50,126 bases of DNA from Bryobacterales bacterium (GCA_009697455.1 SHUI01000003.1:1-50126); one strand, 5' to 3'. Shown: positions 34,456 through 43,582, counted from the first letter of the stretch. Made by a program: numbers and translations. The notes: generated by a model from the letters alone, not told the origin.

Positions 34456-35118
34456 TCAGCTTTCCTTCCACATCATTTCGGCGTCGCAGCGGCGCACGTA
34501 GTTTGCGTCCAGCGCGGCGGGGTCCACCGCCTCGCCAGCTCGGTATTTGCGCGCGGCGATTCGCGCGACGGCCCCGGCAAGGGCAGGAGGCGCCTGCGTC
34601 AGGTGACTGAATCGCGAACCCTCGAGCGCGGCGCGGAACGGGGTGAAGTCCGTCGAGACGATCTCGACGCCGTCCGGCAGCGTCTCTAGCCAATCAGGAA
34701 AACGGGTCACTACTTCGATGCCGGCGAAGGAGCAGTACGCTTCACCTCGCCGCGCGTCAAGTGCCGCGGCCCGCAATTTCGCCGTACCGAACGCCGCCAT
34801 CACTTCGAGATTTGAGACGCCCACCACCGGCTTTCCGGCGGCCTCGGCAAGCCCCTTCACGCACGCGAGGCCGACACGCACTCCGGTGAACGACCCCGGT
34901 CCATTTGCAACCGCGAAGCTCGAAACGTCCTCCACGCGGAGATTGTGGCGAAATAACAGCCTTTCGATTTCCCCGTAAAGCACGTCGCTGAATCCGGTTC
35001 GCGAGTGCAAGGGCGCTTCTTCAAGGAGTTCCACGTCCCCAGTCACGGATACGAGGCGCGCCAACGCCAGACTGCCCCGTTCACTCGTTGTATCCAAAGC
35101 GAAGACGAGTTCCGTCAC
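34456..35118 (-). CDS. tsaB: tRNA threonylcarbamoyladenosine biosynthesis protein TsaB
   Basis: 220 residues of the ASKHA-fold TsaB, needed with TsaD for t6A37 in tRNA. Motifs are LDTTSERGSLAL, VANGPGSFTGVRVGLACVKGLA and ALDARRGEAYCSF. GTG 35118 is the start and shares GTGA with the upstream gene's stop. Its 3' end is duplicated at 31269-31410. TsaB is essential in many bacteria, so this copy is likely the working one. Confidence 0.88.
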   Translation of the reverse strand: MTELVFALDTTSERGSLALARLVSVTGDVELLEEAPLHSRTGFSDVLYGEIERLLFRHNLRVEDVSSFAVANGPGSFTGVRVGLACVKGLAEAAGKPVVGVSNLEVMAAFGTAKLRAAALDARRGEAYCSFAGIEVVTRFPDWLETLPDGVEIVSTDFTPFRAALEGSRFSHLTQAPPALAGAVARIAARKYRAGEAVDPAALDANYVRRCDAEMMWKES

Positions 35119-36866
35119 TTGGAGATCTGGTAGGTCTTGTCCACCGTGTAGACCTTGCCGTTTCCGTTAATCGCCGCCAGACGAACGTGCAGAACGGCCG
35201 GGTACCGTTTCGCAATGTTGTCCGGAATGTCGAACAGGCCCTTCTGTGAAGTGCCGAGCACGCGGAAACCCTGGCCATCGGCAGCCACTTCGCCGGTCCA
35301 TAGCCACATCATGGATCGCGTGGCGCGGGTCTCGCGCTTGACCTTTGCCGCATACGGCATTTTGGTGGACAGGGACCAATCGGTCTTTGACGGCTCCCCG
35401 ATCTCGTACGGGACTTTCTGAGGAGTCTGCTCTACCTCCTGCATCATGATGCGGCGCGCCTCGAACTTGTAGGACTTGAGCATCGATTCCTTCTTCCCTT
35501 CGCGCGAGAGGTGAAGCACCCAATCGTGCGCGGAGTCCGGCGGTTCACCCGTGAATTTCTCGCCCTTGTAGTCCTTCTTCTGGGTGATCGTTTCGCCCGT
35601 CAACGGATTAATCCACATCACGTCGTAGCCGTGCTTTTCCACCAGGACCTCGACCGGCCCGGGCTTTTCCACGTACACAATGTACTCGATCCCTTCAAGC
35701 GCCAGGGCGCGGCCGCCGTCAACGTCGAAATACGGTTCCAGATCCCAGTGACGCGTCCCGGAAAAGAACGACACAAACGCCGCGAATTGCTTCGGATCGG
35801 GCGTATCGACGCCGTTCGTCGAGATGTATTGCCCATTCATCGCGGCGTTCCACATGCCCCTGCGAAATGCGTCCGGTCCTTTCGCGTCCACGAATCCCGT
35901 GTTTACGAATGGCGCCGCGTAAAGCTGATGCTCCACCGCGCCCACGGCGTTCTCAGCGGCACTCTGGATAACGTGATCCATCCAGCCGTCGTCGAGGAGC
36001 GACGCCGAAGTTGCTGAAGTGCCGGTCGACCGCGGATGTTGATAGGGGTCCAACTTCTTCAGCAGACCGCCGAGCTCTTTCAGCAATTCACGGCCGCTCG
36101 CGTAACGTTCGAACTCGTCGACGCCCTGCCAGGTAACGTTCATAGCCGAATAGCGCGCGACAAGATACTTGATGAGCCGCTCGCGTTCCTGCCAGCCGGG
36201 GAAGCGGGTGGTGAGATGATCGGGGCCCGAAGCGAGGATCAGATCCGCGACAATACCCTTGCCGTTAAGGTAGAGAATGCGCTCGTCGAGCCTTCCAAAA
36301 TAGGCGGGATCGGGCTTGTCCGCGGAAGGGAAAATTTTTGCGGAATCTTCCGGGCCTCCGAGGACGGAGAAGCGCAGGTGATTGAATTTCGCGGCGGCCG
36401 CCCGGTCGATCAGTTGCCTGGCTTCGTCCGGACCGGCGAAAGCGAAACGCATTTCCGTTGCCCCGATCCAGAGATGAGGCGTGACGTTATCGGCATAAGA
36501 GAAGTGATGGACGTTCGCCGCGCGCACGAAACCCGGCGTATCGGAAGCGGTGGCGGTGATCTTGCCCATTTTCCCGTTGTAGCCGGCGACATTGCTGGTG
36601 ACTCGATAATCCCAGTCGCCCGCTTCGTTCGGAGCGAACCGGATGATCATCCGCTTTCCGCCATCCCAAAATGCCGGCATGCGAAACGTCCGATGACGCG
36701 GCGAACGGAACACGGCGTGCAGTTCCATTTGCGTATAAGGGTTTTGCGGAAGGTCCGCTGTATCGAAGACGAGATCGCACGGCACGTAGACGGGCGCGGA
36801 CGGGCACGGCTCCTGCGCGAAAACCGGGACGCACGCAACGACGGCGGCGAGGAACGACTTGGGCAT
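35115..36866 (-). CDS. Secreted DUF5060/DUF4038 glycoside-hydrolase-like protein
   Basis: 583 residues from ATG 36866 (signal peptide FLAAVVACVPVFAQ). Residues 20-110 are the beta-sandwich DUF5060 type (PQNPYTQMELHAVF, FWDGGKRMIIRFAPNEAGDWDYRV). A TIM-barrel DUF4038-like domain follows (HHFSYADNVTPHLWIGATEMRFAFA, FNHLRFSVLGGPEDS, VTWQGVDEFERY). A C-terminal beta domain contains EKPGPVEVLVEKHGYDVMWINPLTGE. Relatives include apiosidase-like enzymes acting on plant polymers. The stop overlaps the tsaB start (GTGA). Confidence 0.75.
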   Translation of the reverse strand: MPKSFLAAVVACVPVFAQEPCPSAPVYVPCDLVFDTADLPQNPYTQMELHAVFRSPRHRTFRMPAFWDGGKRMIIRFAPNEAGDWDYRVTSNVAGYNGKMGKITATASDTPGFVRAANVHHFSYADNVTPHLWIGATEMRFAFAGPDEARQLIDRAAAAKFNHLRFSVLGGPEDSAKIFPSADKPDPAYFGRLDERILYLNGKGIVADLILASGPDHLTTRFPGWQERERLIKYLVARYSAMNVTWQGVDEFERYASGRELLKELGGLLKKLDPYQHPRSTGTSATSASLLDDGWMDHVIQSAAENAVGAVEHQLYAAPFVNTGFVDAKGPDAFRRGMWNAAMNGQYISTNGVDTPDPKQFAAFVSFFSGTRHWDLEPYFDVDGGRALALEGIEYIVYVEKPGPVEVLVEKHGYDVMWINPLTGETITQKKDYKGEKFTGEPPDSAHDWVLHLSREGKKESMLKSYKFEARRIMMQEVEQTPQKVPYEIGEPSKTDWSLSTKMPYAAKVKRETRATRSMMWLWTGEVAADGQGFRVLGTSQKGLFDIPDNIAKRYPAVLHVRLAAINGNGKVYTVDKTYQISK

Positions 36867-36879
36867 TACAGACCGCCGC

Positions 36880-37395
36880 TTAGAAGCCAAGGGCACCCTC
36901 ATCCGCCGAAGGGCCGTAGAGGGAGGGTACCGGCACATCGTTCATCCGAAGATAGACGGTGAGTTGCCCCCGATGATGGATCGAGTGGCTGAATACGAAG
37001 CTTCGTAAGATCGCGATCTTGGGTAGAGTGAGCGTCACCTTTCCGCGCACCACGAGCGACCACGGCTTCATCAAGTCTTCGTCGCTCGCTCCCGCGATTG
37101 CGGCTTTCGCTTCGGCCACACACCTGTCGAAGAGTCCCAGCAACTCTTCCCTCGTCTCCGCCACGGGCGGCCGGGGCGGCGGCCCGCCTTCGGGCATGAT
37201 GTCGAGCGAATCGGTGTTGATTGTGACCGTTGCCCAACCTGCCAGGGTCGCGAGATGATGCGCGAGTTGACTGAAGGTCCATGATTTTTGGTGCGGCTTC
37301 CAGTCGAACTTGTCGCTGGGCACGCGCTCCAGGGACTTCCGAGTGCCCGCCGCTTCTTGCTCGAATTCCGCCAACAACGCCTCGTTGAGTGCCAT
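36880..37395 (-). CDS. DinB-family four-helix metal-binding protein
   Basis: 171 residues with the DinB/YfiT bundle and metal histidines in AHHLATLAGWA and HSIHHRGQLTVYLRM. Many relatives are thiol S-transferases or damage-inducible proteins of unclear role. Starts just 11 bases after the SelA-like gene's stop, so it lies in a minus-strand operon with SelA-like, DUF4038 and tsaB genes. Confidence 0.82.
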   Translation of the reverse strand: MALNEALLAEFEQEAAGTRKSLERVPSDKFDWKPHQKSWTFSQLAHHLATLAGWATVTINTDSLDIMPEGGPPPRPPVAETREELLGLFDRCVAEAKAAIAGASDEDLMKPWSLVVRGKVTLTLPKIAILRSFVFSHSIHHRGQLTVYLRMNDVPVPSLYGPSADEGALGF

Positions 37396-37405
37396 CGAAC
37401 CTTAC

Positions 37406-39007
37406 CTATACGTTCTTCACCGGACGTACCAAGCCACCCGGCGTTCCGTATTTGTGGCGGTGGGCGGTAAACTTCGCCTGACCATATTCGCCGAGTTCGA
37501 CCGTCCCGCGAATGATGCCGGCATCCACCGTGCCGGTGAAATCGTAGCCGAGCCGCGTCCCCTCAATCCGGTGCGAACTCCGGAAGCGGATCTCGTTACC
37601 CTCGACCGTGCCGCGAAGATCGCCCGCGAGGATATCGCCCTGGTGCGTGCCAACCAATTCGCCGCCCTTCTGCTCGAAGACCACGGCGTGCTGCGCGCTG
37701 CCGTAGATGTAGTCGAGTTGAACTTCCCATTGGCCGTCTACATCTGCCGGCTGTCCCGTGGGGCGCGCGGGCCGGTCCATCTTCGGCGGTTTCGCGAGCA
37801 GCGAGTTGATGCGGCTGGCGGCCAGTTTGTCGTCGCCGGGCATCATCATATAGGGCATGATCGTGATGGCACTCGCGGCGTTGTCCCGGCGTCCTCCGGA
37901 GGACCCGCCTACGATGATTCGCGGCGATCCTTCGAGAAGCAATTTCTCGATCTCCTGGCCGGTGATTCCGAGCTTGGCCGCGTCCCACTTGATCACCATG
38001 TGGGGAGCGCGGTTCGACAGCCCTCGCGGCTGAACCACCTGGGTCGTGACGCCATCCACCTTTGTGACGCTCGATGAAATGTGGCCGAGCCAGCCTTCCC
38101 ACTGTTTCCATTCCGCGTCGTGATCGCGTTTTGCCCACATCTCGACCGCCGTAAGCATGCCGACGATCTCTTCTTTCCCCACCTTCAGCGAGCGTCCGAA
38201 CGCATGGTGCGGAGCGCTGTTGAGCCACGCGGCTTGCAGAAGGTCCTTCGGGCCAAGGAGCATGCCCGCGCATTGGGGTCCGCGGATGCACTTGCCACCG
38301 CTGTAGGCGACCATGGTCGCGCCGCGCTTCAAATGGACGTTCGGAATCGTCAAATGCTCGGCTGCGGCGTCGACCAGGACGGGAATATTCTTCGCACGTG
38401 CGATCTTCGAGACGGCTTCCGTACCGAGAGGGCCGTCGTCGCCGTCGCCGGCGAGGATCATGATCATCGCGGTCTTCTCGCTGATCGCGGCTTCAAGCTG
38501 AGCGGGCGTATTGACGTCGATCATTTTCACGCCGAGCATGCGAATGGCGTGGTCGTAGACGTTGCGCGAGTACGAAGGGCAGATCACTTCGCTTTTGAGG
38601 CCCGTGAGATTGGGCAGGCGCTGCATTTTCTCGGGATCGGCGCCGGCGATGCAAGCGGCGGTGGCATGCGTGAGCGCAGCCGCGCAACCCGCCGTTACGA
38701 TACCCCACGGGGCCTGCGTGATCTCAGCCAGACGCTTGCTGACGCCCAACATCAGTTCGTCGATGTGGACGTAGTGGCGCGAAGCTTCTTCCATGGCGCG
38801 TTTCACTTCCGGCAGTGACTGAGAACCGCTGACGATCGTGAACGTGCCTTTGCAGTTGACGATCGGCTTGACGCCGATGGATTCGTAAATGCCGGGTCCG
38901 ACCTTCAGTTCGGCCGCTCCGCCTCCGGGCGCTGCGCTCGTCGCCAACGCCGCAAGCGCGCCACCGCGCTTGAAAAATTCTCTACGCTTAAAAGTTCCGG
39001 TCCGCAT
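37406..39007 (-). CDS. Tat-exported SelA-fold PLP protein with lipocalin-like C-terminus
   Basis: 533 residues from ATG 39007 (KRREFFKRGGALAALA is a Tat-type signal). Residues 50-400 match the SelA/D-glucosaminate-6-phosphate ammonia-lyase-like aminotransferase fold: SQSLPEVKRAMEEASRHY, TAGCAAALTHATAA and the PLP lysine in YSGGKCIRGPQCAGM. A C-terminal beta domain (DGQWEVQLDYIYGSAQHAVVF, LGYDFTGTVDAGIIRGTVELG) looks lipocalin-like. PLP enzymes are seldom exported, so activity and substrate are unclear. Divergent from the GlcG/HbpS gene; head of the DinB-tsaB operon. Confidence 0.78.
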   Translation of the reverse strand: MRTGTFKRREFFKRGGALAALATSAAPGGGAAELKVGPGIYESIGVKPIVNCKGTFTIVSGSQSLPEVKRAMEEASRHYVHIDELMLGVSKRLAEITQAPWGIVTAGCAAALTHATAACIAGADPEKMQRLPNLTGLKSEVICPSYSRNVYDHAIRMLGVKMIDVNTPAQLEAAISEKTAMIMILAGDGDDGPLGTEAVSKIARAKNIPVLVDAAAEHLTIPNVHLKRGATMVAYSGGKCIRGPQCAGMLLGPKDLLQAAWLNSAPHHAFGRSLKVGKEEIVGMLTAVEMWAKRDHDAEWKQWEGWLGHISSSVTKVDGVTTQVVQPRGLSNRAPHMVIKWDAAKLGITGQEIEKLLLEGSPRIIVGGSSGGRRDNAASAITIMPYMMMPGDDKLAASRINSLLAKPPKMDRPARPTGQPADVDGQWEVQLDYIYGSAQHAVVFEQKGGELVGTHQGDILAGDLRGTVEGNEIRFRSSHRIEGTRLGYDFTGTVDAGIIRGTVELGEYGQAKFTAHRHKYGTPGGLVRPVKNV

Positions 39008-39102
39008 GTTGACGAGCGTACCGCAAAAAATGCCCCCGCGCCATGCGTTCGGATACTTTCGGCACATTCGGATATAATAATTTGGCTGGAGACGACACAC
39101 AC

Positions 39103-39570
39103 ATGAGACGATTGGCGGGACTGGCGTTACTCTTAACGGCTTTGACCGGGAGCACCATGAATGCGCAACTTGCAACGAAAAAAGCGATGACGCTGGCGGC
39201 GGCGAAGCAGATTGCGGCCGCGGCGGAAGCGGAAGCGGCGAAGAACAAGTGGACCATGGTGATCGCCGTGATCGACGACGGCGGTAACCTGGTATACCTC
39301 GAACGAATGGACGGCACGCAGATCGGCAGCGTGGATGTCGCCATCCAGAAGGCGCAGAGCGCGGTCAAGTTCAAGAGGCCCACCAAGGTGTTCGAGGAGG
39401 CTCTCAAGGGCGGACGTCAGGCGATTCTCCGATTGCCCGGCGCCCTTCCAGTCGAAGGTGGTGTGCCGATCATTGTGGACGGCCAGGTCATCGGCGCGAT
39501 CGGTGTAAGCGGCGCGCAGTCGACCGAAGACGGCCAGTGCGCGGCCGCGGGAATAGCCGCGCTGAAGTAA
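39103..39570 (+). CDS. Exported GlcG/HbpS-family protein (DUF336)
   Basis: 155 residues from ATG 39103 (signal peptide LAGLALLLTALTGSTMNA). The domain has the family pattern LTLAAAKQIAAAAEAEA, AVIDDGGNLVYLERMDGTQIGSVDVAIQKA and GGVPIIVDGQVIGAIGVSGA. Family members bind heme or act near glycolate metabolism; the role here is unknown. A GGAG site lies about 11 bases before the ATG, and TATAATAAT is in the divergent 95-base spacer. Confidence 0.84.
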   Translation: MRRLAGLALLLTALTGSTMNAQLATKKAMTLAAAKQIAAAAEAEAAKNKWTMVIAVIDDGGNLVYLERMDGTQIGSVDVAIQKAQSAVKFKRPTKVFEEALKGGRQAILRLPGALPVEGGVPIIVDGQVIGAIGVSGAQSTEDGQCAAAGIAALK

Positions 39571-39590
39571 GCGGCAGAGACCCGCAGGCG

Positions 39591-39636
39591 TCACGCGACA
39601 GCCCGGTGTCGTCGTCGTCTCACGCGGACCTGCGGG
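39591..39636 (+). terminator. Weak inverted repeat after the GlcG/HbpS gene
   Basis: CCCGCAGG (39591-39598) and CCTGCGGG (39629-39636) pair across a 30-base loop, directly after the gene stop. A T-tract is absent, so a true terminator is not certain. Confidence 0.3.
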
Positions 39637-39650
39637 CTCGAAGATGAACG

Positions 39651-39944
39651 GTGACGGCGGGTCCTTACATCGATACCAGCGCCTTGGCGAAATGGTACTT
39701 GAGCGAGGCGCGTTCCGAGGAGTTCGAAGCCTTTATTCGCCGGCTTGGCCCGCCGCCGCCGGGCGGCGCGGTCGAGATTCAAGGCGCTTTGAAGGATTTG
39801 CCTCCGCGGAGCCTGGATGCGGCCGTCCTCGCCGCCTCGCGAGCGTTCAGGTTCCCGCCTTCACTCAGCGAAGCCCCGAGGTGTCAAGGAACTCCTTCGC
39901 CACATCCGCCACGGAGCGATGCTCTCCATCGGCTTTGTAGTTGA
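39651..39944 (+). pseudogene. Relic of a VapC-type PIN toxin
   Basis: The N-terminus PYIDTSALAKWYLSEARSEEFEAFI matches PIN toxins, and LPPRSLDAAVLAASRAF matches the C-terminal end. The central part with the second and third acidic residues is missing, and the tail after residue 70 is not family-like because it runs antisense over the transporter gene end. It is a broken toxin gene without an antitoxin. Confidence 0.55.
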
Positions 39945-40752
39945 GCGCCTGCATGGCGGAGTTAGTGATTTTCCCGGAAAGCCCGAGCAGCGCCTCTCGC
40001 AGCCCGGGCGTCCGAAGCATTGAATCCCGCCGGACGGCGATCGCGACTTCGTACGGCGGAAAAGCATGTTTGTCGTCGCGCAGCGCCTGGAGGTCAAGTT
40101 TTGACAGCAGACCATCGGTGGCGTTTGCCGCAATCATCGTCACCTGCCCCTGATCGAGCGCCTTGTAAAGAAGGCCCAGGTCCATGATCTTGGGCCGGCC
40201 GCGCCATCGAAGGCCATACGTCTTGTTCAACGCCGGCAATCCGTCCGCCCGCTGTTCAAATTCATAGCCGGCGCCGAGAATCCAGCCGTCATTTGCTCGG
40301 GCGGCGTCGCTGAGACTTTCGATCTTCCTGCCGCGGGCGTCGGATCCCCTCACAACCAATGCGAATCCATTATCGATACCTATAGGGTCGAGCCACTCGA
40401 TCTGGAAGTCGCGCAGATAGGCGGATCGCACCCGCGCGAGAACGTCCGACGGCCCGCTTGTCACGGACTCCTTGAGAATGGCCGCAAGCGCCGTGCCCGT
40501 GTACTCGGGATACAGGTCGATTTCACCGTTACGGAGTGCCTGATGCGCCAGCAGCGTGCCGCCCAGATTCAAACGCCTCTCTACCGGAAGGTGTAGCCGG
40601 CGCTCCAGGTATTGCGCGATGATTTCCCCCAGAATCACCTGTTCGGTGAAGTTCTTCGATCCGATTCGGATCGGACGCGTGCTTCCCGATGGAGCGCATC
40701 CGCCCAGTGCCAAGAGAACTATCAACGCGGCGACAGCTTTCGTTCTATCCAT
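39865..40752 (-). CDS. Osmoprotectant ABC transporter substrate-binding lipoprotein (OpuBC-like)
   Basis: 295 residues. Signal with lipobox LIVLLALGGCAPSG. Motifs are RIGSKNFTEQVILGEIIAQYLE, GEIDLYPEYTGTAL and EFEQRADGLPALNKTYGL, typical of glycine betaine/choline binding proteins. The track ORF starts at 41373; ATG 40752 is chosen since the rest is permease sequence in another frame. The gene start overlaps the permease end by 31 bases. Confidence 0.85.
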   Translation of the reverse strand: MDRTKAVAALIVLLALGGCAPSGSTRPIRIGSKNFTEQVILGEIIAQYLERRLHLPVERRLNLGGTLLAHQALRNGEIDLYPEYTGTALAAILKESVTSGPSDVLARVRSAYLRDFQIEWLDPIGIDNGFALVVRGSDARGRKIESLSDAARANDGWILGAGYEFEQRADGLPALNKTYGLRWRGRPKIMDLGLLYKALDQGQVTMIAANATDGLLSKLDLQALRDDKHAFPPYEVAIAVRRDSMLRTPGLREALLGLSGKITNSAMQALNYKADGEHRSVADVAKEFLDTSGLR

Positions 40753-41339
40753 CCCAATCCCCAATCCGCCAGGAGCGCGAGGACCGCCGAAGGAATCGCT
40801 CCCGCCAGAATCTGCTCCGCATCCACGGAGGCCACTCCTCGAAAAATGAAAACTCCCAGGCCGCCGCCGCCGATCGCGGCCGCGATCGCGGCCGTTCCGA
40901 CGGTTGTTACCGTCGCGACCCGAATACCGGCGAGGATGGTCGGCGCGGCCAGCGGCAATTGCACCTGCCGAAGCAACTGGCCGTCCGTCATCCCCATCGC
41001 CGCCGCCGACTCGCACACGCCGGGATCGACACTCGTAATGCCAACGAAGGTGTTCCGCAAAATCGGCAGCAGCGCGTACAGAAAGAGGGACACGACCGCC
41101 GTTCGCTGCCCGATTCCGCCAATCCAGGGAATGGGAATCAGAAAACCGAACAACGCCAGGCTGGGGATGGTTTGCATCACACTCGCCATCCCCAGAACCC
41201 ACCGCCTTGCGCCCGTGCGGCGGGTCAGGAGAATTCCCACGGGAACTCCCGCCAGAATTGCAAGCAGCATGGCGCTTCCCACAAGCGTCAGGTGCTCGGC
41301 GATGAGATGCGGAATGTCGTTCGCCAAATCGGATCGCAT
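40722..41339 (-). CDS. Osmoprotectant ABC transporter permease (OpuBB-like)
   Basis: 205 residues with about five membrane helices (LTLVGSAMLLAILAGVPVGILL, VVSLFLYALLPILRNTFVGI) and the EAA-type loop ESAAAMGMTDGQLLRQVQLPLAAPTILAGI that docks to the ATPase. The track ORF starts at 41750; ATG 41339 gives the right family N-terminus. It is five bases after the ATPase gene. Confidence 0.84.
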   Translation of the reverse strand: MRSDLANDIPHLIAEHLTLVGSAMLLAILAGVPVGILLTRRTGARRWVLGMASVMQTIPSLALFGFLIPIPWIGGIGQRTAVVSLFLYALLPILRNTFVGITSVDPGVCESAAAMGMTDGQLLRQVQLPLAAPTILAGIRVATVTTVGTAAIAAAIGGGGLGVFIFRGVASVDAEQILAGAIPSAVLALLADWGLGWIERKLSPR

Positions 41340-41344
41340 GGGGT

Positions 41345-42067
41345 TCAGAGACAGGCGAGGAAGGCGCGTGCATCCGGCGACCCGGCGTTCGCGAACTCCG
41401 CGGCGCGAGTGATTAGCTCCAGCCGGCCATTGACCAGGAGTGCGATTCGGCTCCCCAAGCGGAGAGCTTCGCGGATATCGTGAGTCACAAAGATCGAAGT
41501 CTTCCCAAAATCGGCTTGCCAGGCGAGGAATTGCTGTTGCAGTTCGAACCGCGTTACTGGATCGAGGGCACCGAATGGCTCGTCGAAGAGCAAGAGCGGC
41601 GGATTCGCGGCCAGCGCCCGGGCTACGCCGATCCTCTGGCGCTGCCCCCCGGAAAGCTGCCTTGGGTAGCGGGTCCGAAATTCGGCGGCCGGCATCCCGA
41701 CGCTTTCCAATAGTTGATCGACGCGTTGTTTCACGACCGGTTCCTTCCAACCCTCCAGCCTGGGGATCAAACCGACGTTCTGGGCCACGGTGTAGTGCGG
41801 AAACAGTCCGGCATCCTGAATCACGTAACCGATTCCGCGCTTGAGAGCGACCGGGTCCCAGTCCAGCGTGGACCGGCCGCCGACCAGAACTTGCCCGCGA
41901 GTTGGAAACAGCATTCCGTTTGTCAGCTTCAGAGCCGTGCTCTTGCCTGATCCGCTTCGGCCGAGCAGCACGAGCGTCTCTCCCGTCTCCACCGAAAGGC
42001 TGATTCCGGCGAGGATTTGCTTACCGGCGATCTCGTAGTCGACATTGCGAAACTCGACCAGTGGCAT
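41345..42067 (-). CDS. Osmoprotectant ABC transporter ATP-binding protein (OpuBA-like)
   Basis: 240 residues with Walker A GRSGSGKST, Q-loop VIQDAGLFPHYTVAQNV, signature LSGGQRQRIGVARAL, Walker B LLLFDEPFGALDP and H-loop VTHDIREALRLG. The usual C-terminal CBS sensor pair is absent, so this transporter may lack ionic-strength control. First gene of a three-gene operon with permease and binding protein. Confidence 0.88.
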   Translation of the reverse strand: MPLVEFRNVDYEIAGKQILAGISLSVETGETLVLLGRSGSGKSTALKLTNGMLFPTRGQVLVGGRSTLDWDPVALKRGIGYVIQDAGLFPHYTVAQNVGLIPRLEGWKEPVVKQRVDQLLESVGMPAAEFRTRYPRQLSGGQRQRIGVARALAANPPLLLFDEPFGALDPVTRFELQQQFLAWQADFGKTSIFVTHDIREALRLGSRIALLVNGRLELITRAAEFANAGSPDARAFLACL

Positions 42068-42071
42068 GACA

Positions 42072-42297
42072 CCGCATTATTCCACATCCGCCACTGGGAA
42101 GACTCGCAGAATTCCGCGGGGTCAGGACGTTGACGATGGAGTCGGCAGGCTTCGCGGGCTCGCGACCTCAATAATACCGCTGGTCCGAAACCTTTGGCAG
42201 CACCACTCCAAGGTCAAGCCCGCGCGCTGTGAACCGCACGGGAGTGCCGACGCTCGACAGCGTTACGGAAACTGCGAGCGGCCCGTTGGGACGCCCC
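42072..42297 (-). other. Short region with a possible degraded coding tail
   Basis: Downstream of the Solibacter-type protein the minus strand reads GRPNGPLAVSVTLSSVGTPVRF, then TARGLDLGVVLPKVSD to a stop near 42167. It looks coding but has no start of its own. It may be the lost end of the preceding gene after a frameshift, or a remnant. No other gene seen. Confidence 0.3.
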
Positions 42298-43524
42298 TCA
42301 AGAGGTGTGCTGGTTCGATCCCAGGTTGGACGACTTGTTCGTCCACGTCACGGGATTGGGAAGCGAAAAGGACGCACGGAACGCGCCAATACCAGCGCTC
42401 CCGGCTCCGTTGTCGAGCGTATACGATCCGGCGGACAGCGCTTGCGGGATGTCTGCCGCGTAGTAACCCTCAGCCTTTCGATCGACCTGCTGGATCCCGC
42501 GCGGTCCCGACAATGCCAGAGTCCCCGGATCGAGAGGCGAGGCAATTTGGGGCACGGATCCTATCGCGTCGACGTTTCCTTCAAGGCAGGTTCCCGCGGG
42601 CGGTAACCCGAGGATGTTCAGCGACCGGAGCATAGAGGCGGTGTCGAGCCGGGCGAAGCTTGCGCGCACGGCAGCGGTTGCACTCGCGGCGTTGCTCTCA
42701 ACCTGGATGGCGGCCGTGCGCAGGGCAATGCCCGACGCCAGTTGATCGAGTTCCGCGCCCGTAAGTCCCGTGGCATCCCGGCAGCGCCCGTCCGAAGCGA
42801 TCGCCAACGTCCCAGTGTTGCTGACCGCGCCCTCGGCCGGAATGTTCACAACCTGGCGGTTCGGATCTCCTGCGACGACCACGAGCGGCGCATAGCAGCC
42901 TTCGATCCCTTGCGGCACTTCGAAAACGATCTGGTCGACACCCGGGCAACATCTGGAGCGGCCTTTGTAGCGCACTTTCGCGGCCTGGAACCCGATGCGC
43001 ACGGTTAGAGGGATGTTCAGATCACCCGGCAGCGGGCGCACCGATTCCGGCCCATCCACCGGACCGAGTCCGGTTCCCCAAAGCGTCACAACCTGCCCAG
43101 GCCGCGCCGGCGCGAGGATCGTGTTGACAGGCTGTCTGGCTTCCGTCTCGAAGTTTTGCACCACCGCTGGACCGGAGCCCGTCTGGCTGAGAGTGAAGAT
43201 GCCGAAGTTCCGCTGCACTACGTCGATTGAGGCCGGCGCGCTGGTCTGTCCGCGAGCCGTCACGGTAAGTTGCGCCCTTCCCAGCCGGGCGCACCGAGGT
43301 CCCGTCGAGTTCGAGCGGAAGAGGATAGGCGGCCTGCACGAGGCGCTCCGGCCCAGGTTCTTTCCGAAGACAACAACCAGGGATCCCCGCGCCAGTCCGG
43401 AATTGAGATGGCCCGGCGGAGTGTAGCTCGCGGCGCTGCGAACCCCGCCCTCGAATATTACCGGTTGCGCGACCGCGACGGAAGCGAGCGCGAGAACAGT
43501 AAAGAACGGAACGGCTCGTGTCAT
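42298..43524 (-). CDS. Secreted Solibacter-type protein with TIGR03437-like domain
   Basis: 408 residues from ATG 43524 (FFTVLALASVAVAQP signal). The core carries the pattern SVVNAASYTPPG-like GGVRSAASYTPPGHL, GSLVVVFGKNLG, VTLWGTGLGPVDG and YKGRSRCCPGVDQIVFEVPQGIEGCYAPL. I know this block as the abundant C-terminal domain of Solibacter extracellular proteins; the function is unknown. The end (NPVTWTNKSSNLGSNQHTS) looks shortened against the usual long tail, and a shifted frame just beyond continues plausibly. Confidence 0.75.
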   Translation of the reverse strand: MTRAVPFFTVLALASVAVAQPVIFEGGVRSAASYTPPGHLNSGLARGSLVVVFGKNLGRSASCRPPILFRSNSTGPRCARLGRAQLTVTARGQTSAPASIDVVQRNFGIFTLSQTGSGPAVVQNFETEARQPVNTILAPARPGQVVTLWGTGLGPVDGPESVRPLPGDLNIPLTVRIGFQAAKVRYKGRSRCCPGVDQIVFEVPQGIEGCYAPLVVVAGDPNRQVVNIPAEGAVSNTGTLAIASDGRCRDATGLTGAELDQLASGIALRTAAIQVESNAASATAAVRASFARLDTASMLRSLNILGLPPAGTCLEGNVDAIGSVPQIASPLDPGTLALSGPRGIQQVDRKAEGYYAADIPQALSAGSYTLDNGAGSAGIGAFRASFSLPNPVTWTNKSSNLGSNQHTS

Positions 43525-43582
43525 GACGGACGTACGCGTTGACCGCTCAATCGGATTATCGCGGGCGTTTTGGCGGTTCCGG

